Assembly: GCA_019279435.1 (NCBI GenBank)
Contig: JAAALK010000080.1
Location: 28,426,778-28,490,777, forward strand
DNA: 64,000 nt
Direction: 5' to 3'
From: Zizania palustris
Taxonomy: Eukaryota > Streptophyta > Magnoliopsida > Poales > Poaceae
Shown here: in pieces, positions 21,102 to 32,826 of the stretch
How the letters are laid out: every line of letters starts with the position of its first letter
Position numbering within the stretch: position 1 is the stretch's first letter
Notes under the pieces: model-generated
The model's database searches: none
What the model was told of the DNA's origin: nothing
Seen by the model: only the letters and a program-made list of their open reading frames with translations
Position numbers and translations under genes: made by a program

Positions 21102-21110
21102 GTTAAATTA

Positions 21111-21365
21111 TGTGCTAAAAATAAGCTGTTTGGTTGGTAAGTAAGGGGCGACAAATTTTCTGTGGTTATTGTTTGGTTCGTTTGTACAAATGTGGTAGAA
21201 AATTATGGCAAGTGTTTGAATTACTCCACATTTAGAGAGAAAAATGATAGTTTGCAATTGTGTTGGTGTCTCTTTATGGTGACACTTTGACACACGCGTG
21301 GCTTGGAAGATCTACTTAACTTCAGTACAGGTCTTACAATCTTAGAAAAATGGTTCAAGACGTGT
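21111..21365. other. Flanking DNA, no gene
   Basis: AT-rich sequence between the MULE and the LTR-like block. No credible ORF or repeat structure is seen. Confidence 0.5.
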
Positions 21366-22376
21366 CAATCAGTTTGACCCTGCAATTGATAAGGAAACAG
21401 AGGAAATATCATTAGTAGCAAAGCGTATCAGCTGTCAAGCCGATGACTGTGGTAAGGATAAAATAATTATAAATGAATAACGTTGATCGGCCAAAAGACC
21501 AATGACCAAGGCAGAGCGATCAGGATGAATGCGCCATTGGCCGATGAGATAGGTAATTTACGCGTATAGGCCGATGAGCATCCCTGATAGCGGATAGAAT
21601 ATGACTCTGAATTAAAGATAACCTATCGGCTTATACTCTGATAGAAATAAATAGAACATGCCAGATAGCATGTCTATATTATCAAAATCATCACAATAAC
21701 ACGATTGGACCTAACCAAGATAGTAGCTAGTCACGATGAACTTAATAATACTTCAAAGTATCAGGCACGCTTTATTTAGATGAACGGTATACAACATGAA
21801 AAAAGTACAATAGAAAGAGATGTCAGACTCAACCGATGAAGCATCAAACTACCACACCTAAATCACATCAATCTAAGAGATCAAAATGATGTAGCCTTAG
21901 ACCTAGCCAATACAACCAAGATAAACCGGTGACCGTACTGTTTCAGCCGATGCCTCAAGAGATCAAATTGATGTAGCCGTGAGGACATTGACCTAGTCGA
22001 TACGATCGTTAGGGGTGGCGGGACTCACCTCTTTGCCAGAGATCGAAACAATGCAGCCCAGCTTCGAGTGTCGAATCCCACCAGGATTAACCTTGGGAAG
22101 CCAAGGGTGGCGCTGCGTCGAGTAGTTGTTTGTCAAAGTTGTGTTTTTGACCTAACTAAGGGATACATATTTATAGTCCGGGTACTTGTCGTCCAAGTAA
22201 TTTATCCTAACCGATTCTGAATAAAACTTTATCTTCTTATCATCGGCTCCTTCATATCCAGTCATGTTGTAATGGATGGGCTTCTTTGACAATCTTTGAC
22301 CGGACTCTCCTTAACTTTCGTTGGTCGTACGATATCCTTGGTAGGCTATAGGTTTTACCAAATCTTGGCGTCAACA
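21366..22376 (+). repeat. Possible solo or truncated LTR
   Basis: About 1 kb has LTR-like features: a TATA-like ATATTTATAGTC near 22168 and a 3' end reading GGCGTCAACA, as in several grass gypsy LTRs. A short CGATGA/GATCAAA-type motif recurs. No TSD or clear 5' end could be found, so the left boundary is arbitrary and the call is weak. Confidence 0.3.
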
Positions 22377-22378
22377 AA

Positions 22379-22890
22379 TCGTTAAATTTAGGCTTCGACT
22401 ATTTGCCACCTTAAATTTTGGCTTTGATAAAATGTCACCATAAACTTCATCCTAGTTGTTTTTTTCCATTCTATTCTATTTTATTTTATTTCTCATTTTT
22501 TTCTTTGAGAAAAGACTAATCTATCCTTAGTGTCGGTTGTGTCCATATTGTGGGTGGCATACGGTCTACAAAATATGGTGAACACAACGCCCTCAGTCCA
22601 TACATGAATTCAGTTCTAATACTGCACATATATTTTCAGATTAGATTCAGTTCTAATATCACACTAACACTGGCAAAAAAAGTCTCCTCACTATACTTAA
22701 GCTTGACGTTGTCATTTTCTAATCGTATGGATAAAGTGAGAAGGGTAGATTGGTCTTTTCTGGAGAGAAAAAATGAGAAATGAATTAAAATATGTAGAAT
22801 GACAAAAAATCAACTAGGATAAAGTTTAGTGTGGTATTTTATCAAAGCCGAAGTTTAGGGTGGCAAATAGTCAAAGCCCAAACTTAACGA
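22379..22890. mobile_element. Inverted-repeat MITE (MULE-like)
   Basis: Long TIRs of about 77 bp pair 22380-22456 with 22812-22889; both carry CTATTTGCCACC and GGCTTTGATAAAAT. The centre has no coding capacity. The inner motif GACTATTTGCCACC resembles the end of the neighbouring MULE. A TSD is not clear because the left end abuts the LTR-like block. Confidence 0.6.
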
Positions 22891-23339
22891 TGACAAATTA
22901 TCAATTACATTTATAGATAAGTACACTTGTATATACATTCTAACAATACCATAATCTCTACCAACAGTCAGTAATCCCTATTTGATCAGAAAGATTGATT
23001 GGCACTAGAAGTAGCAGTTGGCTTGTTGTTCCCAGTAAATTATGAAGTATATGGTGTAACAATATATTGCTAAACACAACAATGAGTTACATACTCAAGT
23101 CAATAATGTAAATTATGTGTAGAACAGATGCTTACAGTGTTCATGTGTTTATGAAAAAGTCCACTTGTTGATTTGACATGCAATCCCTATCATAAGAAAA
23201 TTTGGGTGCCAACAAATTATCCACTGAAAGTATAAATAAACCAAAATCAATAAAAGTGAATTTTTTCTCCAATTCAAGTTTAGTATAACATGAAGTGCAT
23301 AAAATAATTTGACCTTAAATAAGCCCAACCAGCATGGTC
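22891..23339. other. AT-rich DNA, no gene
   Basis: No ORF, repeat pair or RNA gene could be supported here. Confidence 0.5.
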
Positions 23340-25930
23340 GTGGATGTCAAAACTTTGAGCATGTGCATAGGGGCTAGCAGCGGAGCTTGGGCGGCTCTTG
23401 TGGCCAAACTTCTCCAACGAGTGTGGCATGCCACGGTTGTTGTGACAGGGAAAAAGAACAACAGTTTCCTATGAGGTTAGGAGTGATTTGGTTAGGTGTA
23501 AAGGAAAATATGTGGATAAATCTCAATGGTTATCTTAAAACAAGATACATGAAGGTTTTTAGACAAGTTTAGATCTACCGAACGATAATAATCTTACTTA
23601 TGTGTGTGTAATATGAACTTAAAGGGCTTGAAATGATATTAAGTATATGAAGGCTTGTAAAATCATGTATATGCGTGTAGAAAGATGTGCATGTAAAAGA
23701 CTCCCCCTAGCCCTTTATATACCAGAGTGATCGGGGGTTACAATTCATTATTTATGTGTCCTATTAATGACTATTTATAACAGAGAAAATGGCTAAAACG
23801 TAGGCTATAAACTCTTGTGTTATCTACTATATTGATTGGATAGTTATAGGTTTCAGCTTTATTATCATCAATGGGGTGGCCTAGCTATTGATTGTGACCA
23901 CCCGAAAGCTTGCAATTAGGATATACTCCCGAGTGCAGGACTTGGGAGCCTTCAGACTTCTGACTGCTTCTTTGACCTGGATAATCTGACCACTAGTGGG
24001 TCGTCTTTAATGCTTTATCTAATGACCAGGAGATTGACCAAGTGTTGGTCGTTGTGCTGACCTAGACGAACCATTGCGCGGCAGCCGATCAGGGCCAAGT
24101 GGATGAACTCGGCTAGATGATCGCCAAGCTTCGAGAAGAGAAGTTATCAAGGGTCCATGTGGCCTACAACTTTGTGGTCTGCCGTGTCTAACCCTATAAG
24201 AACCAAACACGACTGGGGTACGAGTACTTGGGAAGGATAAATATTGCTTGAGTGTCTACGGAACTCCTAAGCTCGGACAAGGGTAGAGCGCGGGTCAAGG
24301 ATCTCTTCGCTGTCCGGACGACACTTGACAATGAGGATGGCCCACGCTCCTTCAATCTCATTTTGCCCCGACCACTGGTAAGGTATTGTAGACTTGTATT
24401 TTTTTGTACTGCTCAATAATATCACCTATTGGGTACTGACTTCCTCAAAACATGCAAGGTCGAGAGCATATTGCTCTTTGGCATCGCTACCCGAGCAGCC
24501 TCGAGTGGTCAGGCAAAAATATATCGATCAACCAGTTGGGCTAATCAAAACGAAGAAGAGGAAGGACAAATATGTTTGTCCTCCTACGTTGAAAAAGTCT
24601 TTCACCACAGTGGCATACTAGGGGAAACCTAAGGTGCCATCATCATTTTCTGAAGAAGTAGGTGAGGACTTAGAGACGTCTGAGACCAAACCGATTGGTG
24701 GCATGACGATGGTGCCATTATCATTGTTGTCACCATCGTCGCCACCTCCATCGCCTCCACCTTTGTCGTTGAGGGCCACATCAAGCTCACTATGCCGAGT
24801 GAAGATTAGTGCATTCCAAAAGTCGGCTTGGTGAGTTTGTTGTCTCGAACCCATATGTTAATCTTTTATTGAGAATATGACTTAGACTTTTTGTTGACAA
24901 CATGCAAACACCACTACCCGATGATGGCAATGCTACAGGTACAAGTGAAGTCGGTGACATCATCCAAGCAATAGCCATGGGTTATGGGGTGGTTGGTGGT
25001 GGCACTATGATAGCAATTATATCGTCTGGGGCTTCGGTGGCAGGAGTGGTAGCCACTAACATAATAGTTTTCACCTCAGCTGCTGAGCTGATTTTGGTTA
25101 CACTAGCCAATGAGGTGCAAATGACGGGGGTGTCGACCATGACCGTGTCAACTACGAGTGCCCGAGATGAGGTTGTGCTAACCGTTGACCCCGATCATGC
25201 GGAGCAGCTGACCACCGACCTCGTAGTGCAGTCGACCGCTGACCTCTGACCCCGTGGTCGAGGAGGTTGAGGACGTGCCTCGCCATAGGCCCCACTTTAT
25301 TATGAAGTCCAAAGGGAGGTGGCAGAGTGCTATGAAGCACTAAGTCGGCTCAGTCGTGCTACTTGTGTAAGTCATGCCAATTTGTGTTAGTTTCTTTTTA
25401 TTTGATACTTGAATCTAATTTTTCTTCATCTTGCAGTGTGTGTTGAACCGGTTGGTCGAGAATATAGGTGCTCCATACCCTAGCCATGACCTAGACTTGG
25501 GGGCTCTTAATGCCTAAGTCCAGCAACTGATGGAGTAGTCGACAAGGAGAAAGGCCACCTGGAAGATGGCATAGAGGGACAATCAAATCCTTTATGTACA
25601 GTTGGATATCCGATCCTCCGGTAAGTACTTATCCACTTCGTATCCTGTTAGCGAATTATTTGCTGCATCAGTCTAACCATCTTGATAAATAGACTCGGTG
25701 ACGTTGGAGGTGTAGTTGGAAATAGCAACTACTATGGCAGACTACTCGGTCACTTCAGCTGAATTAGCCTTGTTCGAGAAGGATGAAGCCATAGAGAGGG
25801 CGGTGAAAGCCGAGGTCAAGGCAGTGGACATGAAGAAGATAATTACCATAGTTGAGGCAACCATCACCATCACTTAGAAGAAGGCCAATGAAGCGGTCAG
25901 TGGATACAAAAGTATGATCTATCAATAGCT
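23340..25930 (+). pseudogene. Degenerate gypsy-type Gag-region sequence with intron-like gaps
   Basis: Up to about 24600 only fragments are seen. From 24640 a Ser/Pro-rich segment appears, then coiled-coil-like blocks. Two gaps have splice-like ends: GTAAGT at about 25369 to TTGCAG at 25436, and GTAAGT at about 25621 to ATAG at 25692. The flanking reading joins in one phase (LVENIGAPYPSHDLDLGALN, then ADYSVTSAELALFEKDEAIE). The frame is broken by in-frame TAA/TAG at 25515, 25536, 25572, 25713 and 25875, each where Gln would fit. Such exon-like Gag pieces are common in decayed grass Tat-type elements; membership in the element to the right is inferred. Confidence 0.45.
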
Positions 25931-25946
25931 ATTTTAGTCTTCTCTT

Positions 25947-26960
25947 GTGGAAATTTTTGTTTGGAGCTCTTTCCCCGTGAACACTATCGATCTCAATGGG
26001 AAGAAGGTGTTGATTCGGCCCGAGCAGGCCGAGTCCGCTAAGGGGAAGGAGGTCATGATCGGGGAACCGCACCCACACATGCTCGTGCCGAAGAACCCTG
26101 AGGTAGGAGTGTGGAAGTTGAACACCAACGCATCATCTTCGGCTGCAAATCGCAAGAAGCCAAAGGTGACATATGATATGCTGCTCCAGAAGCACCAAAA
26201 CAGGGCCGAGAAGGCGAGCACTCGGCCAAGACCCCCAGCGAGGTCGAGCCCCCCTCGGAAGAGTGGGCTTGGCCCACGATGGCCAAGGCCATTAGAGCCA
26301 CATTTCCCTCCGCCGCCACACCATCTGCCGATGGCATAGTGGGCACCTTACTACTTTCCGCCTCCCGGGTATCCTGCACCATATTATATTGCTCAATTTG
26401 TGCCACCCTAATTTTATAACATGCAAGGTCAGATGGGTGCTCCGAGCAGCGATGTCTTCTCCAGACTATGCATCACATCATGATGATGTCCGGAGGCACA
26501 CTCTGAAGCTATCATCGTCAAGGTGGGGTCCTAGGATGTTCCAATCCCTAAGGGGACCTCTGAGGAGCAAGGCAAAGGCGAACCGCCAAGGCCACCTGAG
26601 GAGACGGCCGGTATGACCATAGCCTCAAGGCTGGTCAGACCGCCCTCGCCATTTCGGTCTGACCGGCCTACTGTGGTCGGTCCGACCGACCTTTCACAGG
26701 AGACTGACACCAGTCAGTCACACCGGCTCGCCATGGCCAGTCCGACCGACAATTCCTGGTCAGACCATCCCAGTAAGGCCGGATCGACTGACAAGAAGCA
26801 GGAACGAAAGCCCACCAAGCGCCAAACTGTCGAGGCCAATTCGGACAATTCCCGCTCCAAAACCCCAGAAGCAAAGTTGTAGCTCCCAGCACTAAGCCGC
26901 AACCGTCGTGGGCACCACCAGGTATGACCAAGTCCTAGAAGAGGCGACTACAATGCCTTC
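25947..26960 (+). pseudogene. Tat element Gag remnant
   Basis: Broken reading frames contain a segment ending KPKVTYDMLLQKHQNRAEK and Pro-rich blocks typical of the Gag-protease linker. From about 26620 to 26790 a run of GGTC(T/C)GACCG-type repeats is translated as Arg-Ser-Asp-Arg-Pro and similar. No zinc knuckle was recognised. Confidence 0.45.
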
Positions 26961-26971
26961 AAGCCCAAGAG

Positions 26972-27619
26972 ATGCACGAGAAGAAGGCCGAGGACGAACG
27001 AGACATCGTGTTCGAAGAGATCCATCCCCGACCAGTAGCGAGACAAGTATGGAAGCTGAAGTCGGTTGTCGTAAACAACTTGACTCCTACTCCGAGCGAT
27101 GATGATGACGAATTGATGGACGACGACTACACGCCCGTCTCTGAGGGGGCCCCTCCTCAAACAATGGACATAAACGTAGTCATGCTGCCCACTGAATTCG
27201 CTCTTCCACAGGATGAGGTCGAGGTCGCTCAGTTGAACCTCGGCCCACGGGAGGCTATTTTCGAGAAGCCTGAGGATACGTCTCGTCACTTGAAGCCTCT
27301 CTATGTCATGGGGCACATCGACGGAAAGACGATCTCGAGGATGCTTGTGGATGGAGGTGCCACTGTCAACCTAATATTGTACTCTCTGTTGACTAAGCTC
27401 GGCAAGAATGAAGATGACTTGATGAGGACCAACCTGACGCTCAATGGCTTCAACGATGAGAGCTCCGAGGCCAAGGGCATACTTTCTCTGGAGCTGACGG
27501 TGGGCAACAAGACATTGTCGATGGAGTTCTTCATCATCGATGTGCAAGGTAACTATAGTGTGCTACTTGGGCGTGACTGGATTCACGCAAATTGTTGTAT
27601 TCCCTCTACTTTGTACTAG
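26972..27619 (+). pseudogene. Tat element aspartic protease
   Basis: A 215-codon frame carries the retropepsin motif MLVDGGATVNL, in which DGGA replaces the common DSGA as in Tat elements, and the second motif LLGRDWIHA. It releases Gag and Pol proteins from the precursor. It ends at TAG 27617-27619, and the sequence beyond stays similar to the family (CLIQWDGDDVE), so this is a nonsense mutation, probably CAG to TAG, inside the polyprotein. Confidence 0.7.
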
Positions 27620-28305
27620 TGCTTGATTCAGTGGGACGGCGACGATGTGGAGGTTGTACCAGATGATACTTCATCCTAGGTTGCTTTGGTCGATGTGTCT
27701 ATTGACGCCGTCCATGATAAGGTAGAGTGTCAGTTAGGTAGAGATCTCTCGAATTACGACTTTGTAAGCATGTCCGAGGGGCGTTTTGTTCCCGTGTCTA
27801 CAAAGTCGGCTAGTGTAGCACAACTATCTCTAAACTAGTAGTCATGTCTAGTACGACTAATCTTGATTGGCTTAAGTCTCGTGTGGAGCAGTATCGGTCT
27901 TCTAAAGACGATATTGCCGAAGCCATTGAAGATTTTAGCGAAGTAGAAAAGTTAGGTTAAGGTTTTGCGTCGGCCGATCCTCTAGAAGAGGTCGATATAG
28001 GCGATGGTAATATTCCAAGGCCGACTTTTGTAAACAAAAATTTGCAGACTGATGAAAAAGTTGAAGTAATAAAGTTGCTTCGGTCGTATGTCGATTGTTT
28101 CACCTGGGAGTATAGCGAGATGCTTGGACTTAGCCATGAGCTCGTGGAGCATTGGCTGCCTATCAAACCTGGGTTTAGGCCTTATAAAAAGCCCCCTCGT
28201 CGCTTTAATTTGGTCGTGTATGACTGAGTTAAATAAGAAGTAGAGTGATTACTTAAGGATGAGTTTATTAGGCCATGCAGGTATGCTGAATGGGTCGCTA
28301 ACATT

Positions 28306-29155
28306 GTGCTTGTAGAAAAGAAAGGGAGTGGCAAGATTCGTGTGTGTATTGATTTCAGGGACTTAAACAAGGCCACTCTGAAGGATGAGTACTCCATGCC
28401 AATAGCCGACATGCTGATCAACGATGCTTCAGGACACAAGGTACTTAGCTTTCTTGATGGCAACACTGGTTATAATCAGATCTTTATGGCCGAAGAGGAT
28501 GTATACAAGACAACCTTTCGATGCCCTGGTTTTGTTAGCTTGTTTGAGTGGGTTGTTATGACTTTTAGTTTAAAGAATGTTGGCGCTACATATCAATGTG
28601 CTATGAACTTGATCTTTCACGACTTGCTAGGAGTTATGCTAGAGGTCTACATAGATGATGTTGTAGTCAAATCAGATGCTATGGGAAACCATTTAGCCGA
28701 TTTGAGAGTTGTTTTTGATAGGATGCGTCAGTATGTCTTAAATGAACCCGCTCAAATGTGTTTTTGGCATGTCGGCGGGCAAGTTCTTGGGATTCATGAT
28801 CCATGAAAGAGGTATTGAGATTGATCCCAAGAGGCTTGAGAAGATTAGAAACTGTGAAGCGCCGACATGCAAGAGAGATGTGTAAAAGTTGTTAGGCAAG
28901 GTTAATTATTTACGCCGCTTTATATCTAACTTGTCTGGCAAGATTGATGCTTTTGTCCCCATACTTCAGCTAAAGAACGAAGTCGAGTTCACTTGGGGGG
29001 CAAGTCAACAACGCACTTTTGAGAAGATTAAAGAGTGCTTGTCATTATCGCCTGTGGTTAGAACACCAAAAGTCAGGATCCCGTTTCAGCTATACGTTGC
29101 TACAGAAGATAGCGTGATAGGAGTTGTGCTAACTCAGGAAGTGCAGGGCAAATAG
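28306..29155 (+). pseudogene. Tat element reverse transcriptase, broken
   Basis: RT motifs are VCIDFRDLNKAT, VLSFLDGNTGYNQI, MTFSLKNVGATYQ and the active site YIDD (in EVYIDDVVVKS). The frame shifts near 28760, after which GIEIDPKRLEKI and KLLGKVNYLRRFI continue in another frame with an in-frame TAA at 28883. It ends with TAG 29153. Upstream (27960-28300) the RT N-terminus is present but interrupted by TAA 27958, TGA 28225 and TAA 28234. Confidence 0.75.
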
Positions 29156-29170
29156 TACATCATCACTTTC

Positions 29171-30427
29171 TTGAGTCACCACCTATTGGATGCCAAGACG
29201 AGGTACGTGTTTTTAGAGCGTTTATGTTTGTCGCTTTATTATGCATGCACCAAACTTCGGCACTATCTTCTATCTAGCACATGTATTGTTACTTGTCAAA
29301 CTGATGTCATAAAGTACATGTTGCAAAATCCGATTCTAAGCGGGAGAATCGAAAAGTGGGCTTATGCTTTTATTGAGTATGATTTGGCTTATGAACCCTT
29401 AAAAGCTATGAAAGGCCAAGTCGTCGCTAATTTTATAGTTGATCACCATGTAGACGTCAATTGGAGCAGTGACGCTGCTTTGATTGAGGTAATACCATGG
29501 AAACTTTACTTTGATGGTTCGGCTTGCAAAAATGGCCAAGGTGTTGGAGTTGTGCTCAAATCACCTAATGGTATGAGTTTTGAAACCTCGGCCCGATTAG
29601 AATTCACTTGCACTAATAATCAAGCCGAATATGAAGCTTTGTTGTTAGGACTTGAGTTGTTAAGTTCTATGGGTATTAAATATGTTCATGCATATGGTGA
29701 TTCACTATTAGTAGTCCAACAAGTAGCTAAATTTGCTCAATGTTTTAATGGTTTGCTAAATAGCTATTTGGATAAATGTCTAGACATAATTACTACTCTT
29801 GATGATTTTGAAATTTCACATGTGTCTAGAGAAGCCAATTCGATAGCAAATGACTTGGCTCAACGAGCATCTGGTTACAAAATTAAAAGAGGTAAATTTT
29901 TCCCACAAGAAAAGTTGATGCTTGGGTTTATTTTAGTACCCGAATCAAAATACCTCAGTCTGACTGGTCTGACACGACCGGTCCAACCGCAGGTGTCTGG
30001 TCGGTCTGACCGGCCATGCCAGGCCGGTCTGACCGCCCTGTGCCAGTCATCCGACAACGGACGGTCTGACCGGGCCTCTATGGCCAGTCCGACTGCCCCG
30101 TGTCAAGAGGTTTTAGGACACGGGGGGCAAGCCAAGGTTTGTAATTTAAACACCAATTCAGATGAATATTTCGCGAGTACTTCAGAAAGTCATAAGGATG
30201 ATTGGTGGACTCTAATTATTCAATATTTGAGGGATCCTAGCAAGCGGGTTGATCGAAAAGTTTGGTGGCAAGCGTTTAAATTTGTGCTACTCGACGACGA
30301 GTTGTATCGCCGAACTATTGACGGAGTACTTTTGAGATGTTTGAATGTCGATCAATCTAGACTTGCTGTGGGTGAAGTACATGAAGGTCTTTGTGGTACT
30401 CATCAGACGACCCAGAAAATGAGTTAG
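29171..30427 (+). pseudogene. Tat element RNase H and second plant-type RNase H
   Basis: The first part is the C-terminal gypsy RNase H/connection region. The second (from about 29509) is a complete-looking extra RNase H with YFDGSACKNGQGVG, TNNQAEYEALLLGL, YGDSLLVVQQV and SREANSIANDLA, carrying Asp, Glu, Asp and Asp catalytic positions. Next comes a linker rich in RSDRP-like repeats encoded by GGTCTGACCGG motifs (29959-30110), then the start of the integrase zinc region. The frame stops at TAG 30425, where Trp (TGG) is usual. The extra domain supports Tat membership. Confidence 0.75.
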
Positions 30428-31435
30428 ATGCTCAAAAGAGAGGGTTTTTATTGGCCGACCATGACTGAGGACTGTTTAAGTATTATAGGGGATGTGAAGC
30501 TTGTCAAAGGTTTGGTAATATTCAGCTGGCTCCTGCATATTTACTTAACCCCGTTATCAAACCATGGCCGTTCCAAGGTTGGTCCTTGGACTTTATCGGC
30601 CAAATTTATCCTTCTCTTCAAAAGGGCATTAGTTCGTGTTGATGGCTACAGACTACTTCACCAAGTGGACCGACGTCGTTCCTCTCAAGAACATGACACA
30701 AAACGAGGTAATTGATTTCATCTTGAAGCACATTCTACATAGATTCGGTATTCCTCAAACTCTCACTACAGATCAGGGTGCTTCATTCATTTCTAAAGAA
30801 GTATGTGATTTTGCCGAATCTTATGGTATAAAATTGGTAAAATCTTCACCATAATATGCTCAGGCCAATGGTCAGGCTGATTCTAGTAATAAAATTGTGA
30901 TTAAGATCATTAAGAAAAAGATTGAAGAGTTTCCTAAAAGGTGGCACGAAGTGCTTTCTGAAGCATTATGGGCATGTAGAGTTGCAAAGAATGGTGCCAC
31001 CAAGGTAAGTCCATATGAGTTGGTGTATGGACAAGAAGTCGTTTTACTCGTGGAGGTGAATCTTGGCTCTTTAAGATTACTTAAGCAAGATGACTTATCG
31101 GTCAATGAGTATGAAACTCTTTTGAAGGATAATTTAGAAGAGGTGACCGATAGGAGGTTAAGAGCTCTAGAAGAAATAGAAAGAGAAAAAAGAAGAGTGG
31201 CTAGAGCTTATAACAAGAAGGTAAGAGCAAAATCGTTTCAAGTTGGTGACTTGGTTTGGAAGACGATTTTGCCTTTATGCACTAAGAGCCCAAAATTTGG
31301 CAAATGGTCGCCTAGTTGGGAAGGTCCTTTTAGAGTTGTTGAAATCGCTCTAGGTAATGCGTATTTGCTAGAGTCACTTCAAGGAGAGCGATCTCGTAGG
31401 GATTTGAATGGCAGGTATTTGAAAAAGTAATTCCC
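30428..31435 (+). pseudogene. Tat element integrase, broken
   Basis: Pieces in three frames make up an integrase: the zinc region KREGFYWPTM, the catalytic core start WSLDFIGQIYP, MATDYFTKW, TTDQGASF with the second catalytic Asp, and NGQADSSNK, where the third catalytic position is Asp instead of Glu. In-frame TAA occurs at 30852. The C-terminal part (FQVGDLVWKT, GPFRVVEI) reaches the stop at about 31430. Integrases insert the cDNA; this copy should be inactive. Confidence 0.7.
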
Positions 31436-31542
31436 AAGTGTGTGGCAAAACGCTTGAAGTGTCGAAAGGCCGATATAAAGCATATCGCCCTTAGCTCGTT
31501 ATGCTTTTGGCTCACTAAAGTTTGCCAAAACGCAGGGGCGTG

Positions 31543-32826
31543 TGTTGATAGTGAAAAATGGCATTAACGGTCAAGATTATCAAAATATTACTTTTTGGTA
31601 GTTTTACCAAAAATATGCCGAGACCTGGCATAGGCCGGTCCAACCGGCTATGTAGGACCGGTCAGACCGACCCAACCCGAGTCCCACTCCAAATGACTGA
31701 TTTCGGGGTATTTTATCCTTAATTATTTTTGGACTACTTAGAACCCGTGTCTAACTCAGATTAGACCCCAGGAACTCATGACCCACCTCTATAAATAGAG
31801 TCAAGGGCGATTCAAGGAGACCCCCTAAAACCCTAATAGATCTAATCTATTATCTACCTTGAATCGCATTTACTTTCTTTGCCCTAGTTTTAGCCTAACA
31901 CGTACATCTTTGCTAGTTTGCGTTGTAAACCATCTGTTTATCGCATCGTAATCATGTTAAGTACTTATCAGTTCGCTCGTGAATCATCCGTTTCATCCAC
32001 GTAATGGATTTCTATCGGTTTTATCACTTTCTATTGGTAATTCGGTCTCATGGCCAAATTACTTTGATCTCTTGGTATTTTTGTAGTATTTCATCACTCT
32101 CATCTCCTCCGAGGAGTTTGGTCATGATTCATCCACGGGAAGACGGTCGCAGGAGCCCGGAGGCCACTTTCCAGGAGTAGTAGGTCTGACCGGCGATCAC
32201 CCCTCGTCCGACCAGCCCGTGTTGTGTCATCACCTGACGCGCCGGCACACTACGGTCCGACCGGCGGCATGAGGCTGGTTTGACCGGGCTTCACAGAGGA
32301 TCCCAAAAACCCTCCGCACTGAAGGTATTCTTTTGCGTCGGAGGTATATTCACGTCGGAGCCCACCTTGGCACCGGAGGTATCCTCGCGCTGGAGTACCC
32401 CAACCCCTTCGGCCATCTACGGTTTAACCAGAGGTACAACCTCGGTCTGACCGGCCGAAGGGTAGAGGACCCCTCCGCACCCGTGCGCCAAAAGCCCTCT
32501 TCGACGAAGGCTTCGCACTGCTAGTCCGACCAGCTGTGTGCCTTCAGTCTGACTAGACTCCCTTGGCTGGTCTGACCACTTGTTAGGCTTCAGTCCAACC
32601 GGCCCTGTTCTGACTGGTTGGGTTTAATTAGGTTTTTATTATCTTTAGTTATTTTTCCAACACTTCGGTTAATTAAATAATTTTAAATTAATATTATTTT
32701 ATTGTCTGGCGACTCCATTATCTCCTTACCACGGTTTAAGGATTGTCGAAACGCGACGTCAATGTTTCACGCCGTTTTTGGATCATCGAACCGGCCCAGG
32801 TGCGGGGGCACGTTTTTGTGTCAACA
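31543..32826 (+). repeat. Tat element 3' LTR
   Basis: This 1284-bp block starts TGTTGA and ends TCAACA, a matching terminal pair, just after a G-rich tract (GCAGGGGCG, 31532-31540) that could be the PPT. A TATA-like TATAAATAGAG lies near 31791. GGTC(T/C)GACCG-type repeats occur at about 31630-31672 and 32180-32610. The end could instead be near 32705, where TGGCGACTCC, a sequence often seen just after Tat LTRs, is found. Confidence 0.6.

Larger units (their letters stand above)
25947..32826 (+). mobile_element. Decayed Tat-lineage Ty3/gypsy retrotransposon (5' end not found)
   Basis: Domains on the plus strand run in gypsy order: Gag remnant, protease, RT, RNase H, a second RNase H, integrase and a 3' LTR. 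The extra RNase H after the normal one is a mark of the Tat lineage. No 5' LTR matching 31543-32826 was found upstream. Coding parts are broken by many stops and several frameshifts, so this is an old copy. GGTCTGACCGG-type repeats occur in gag, pol and LTR. Confidence 0.82.

Noticed and set aside
23387..23572. 61-codon plus-strand ORF
   Set aside because: No recognisable family, neighbours are repeat-like, and the length is expected by chance.
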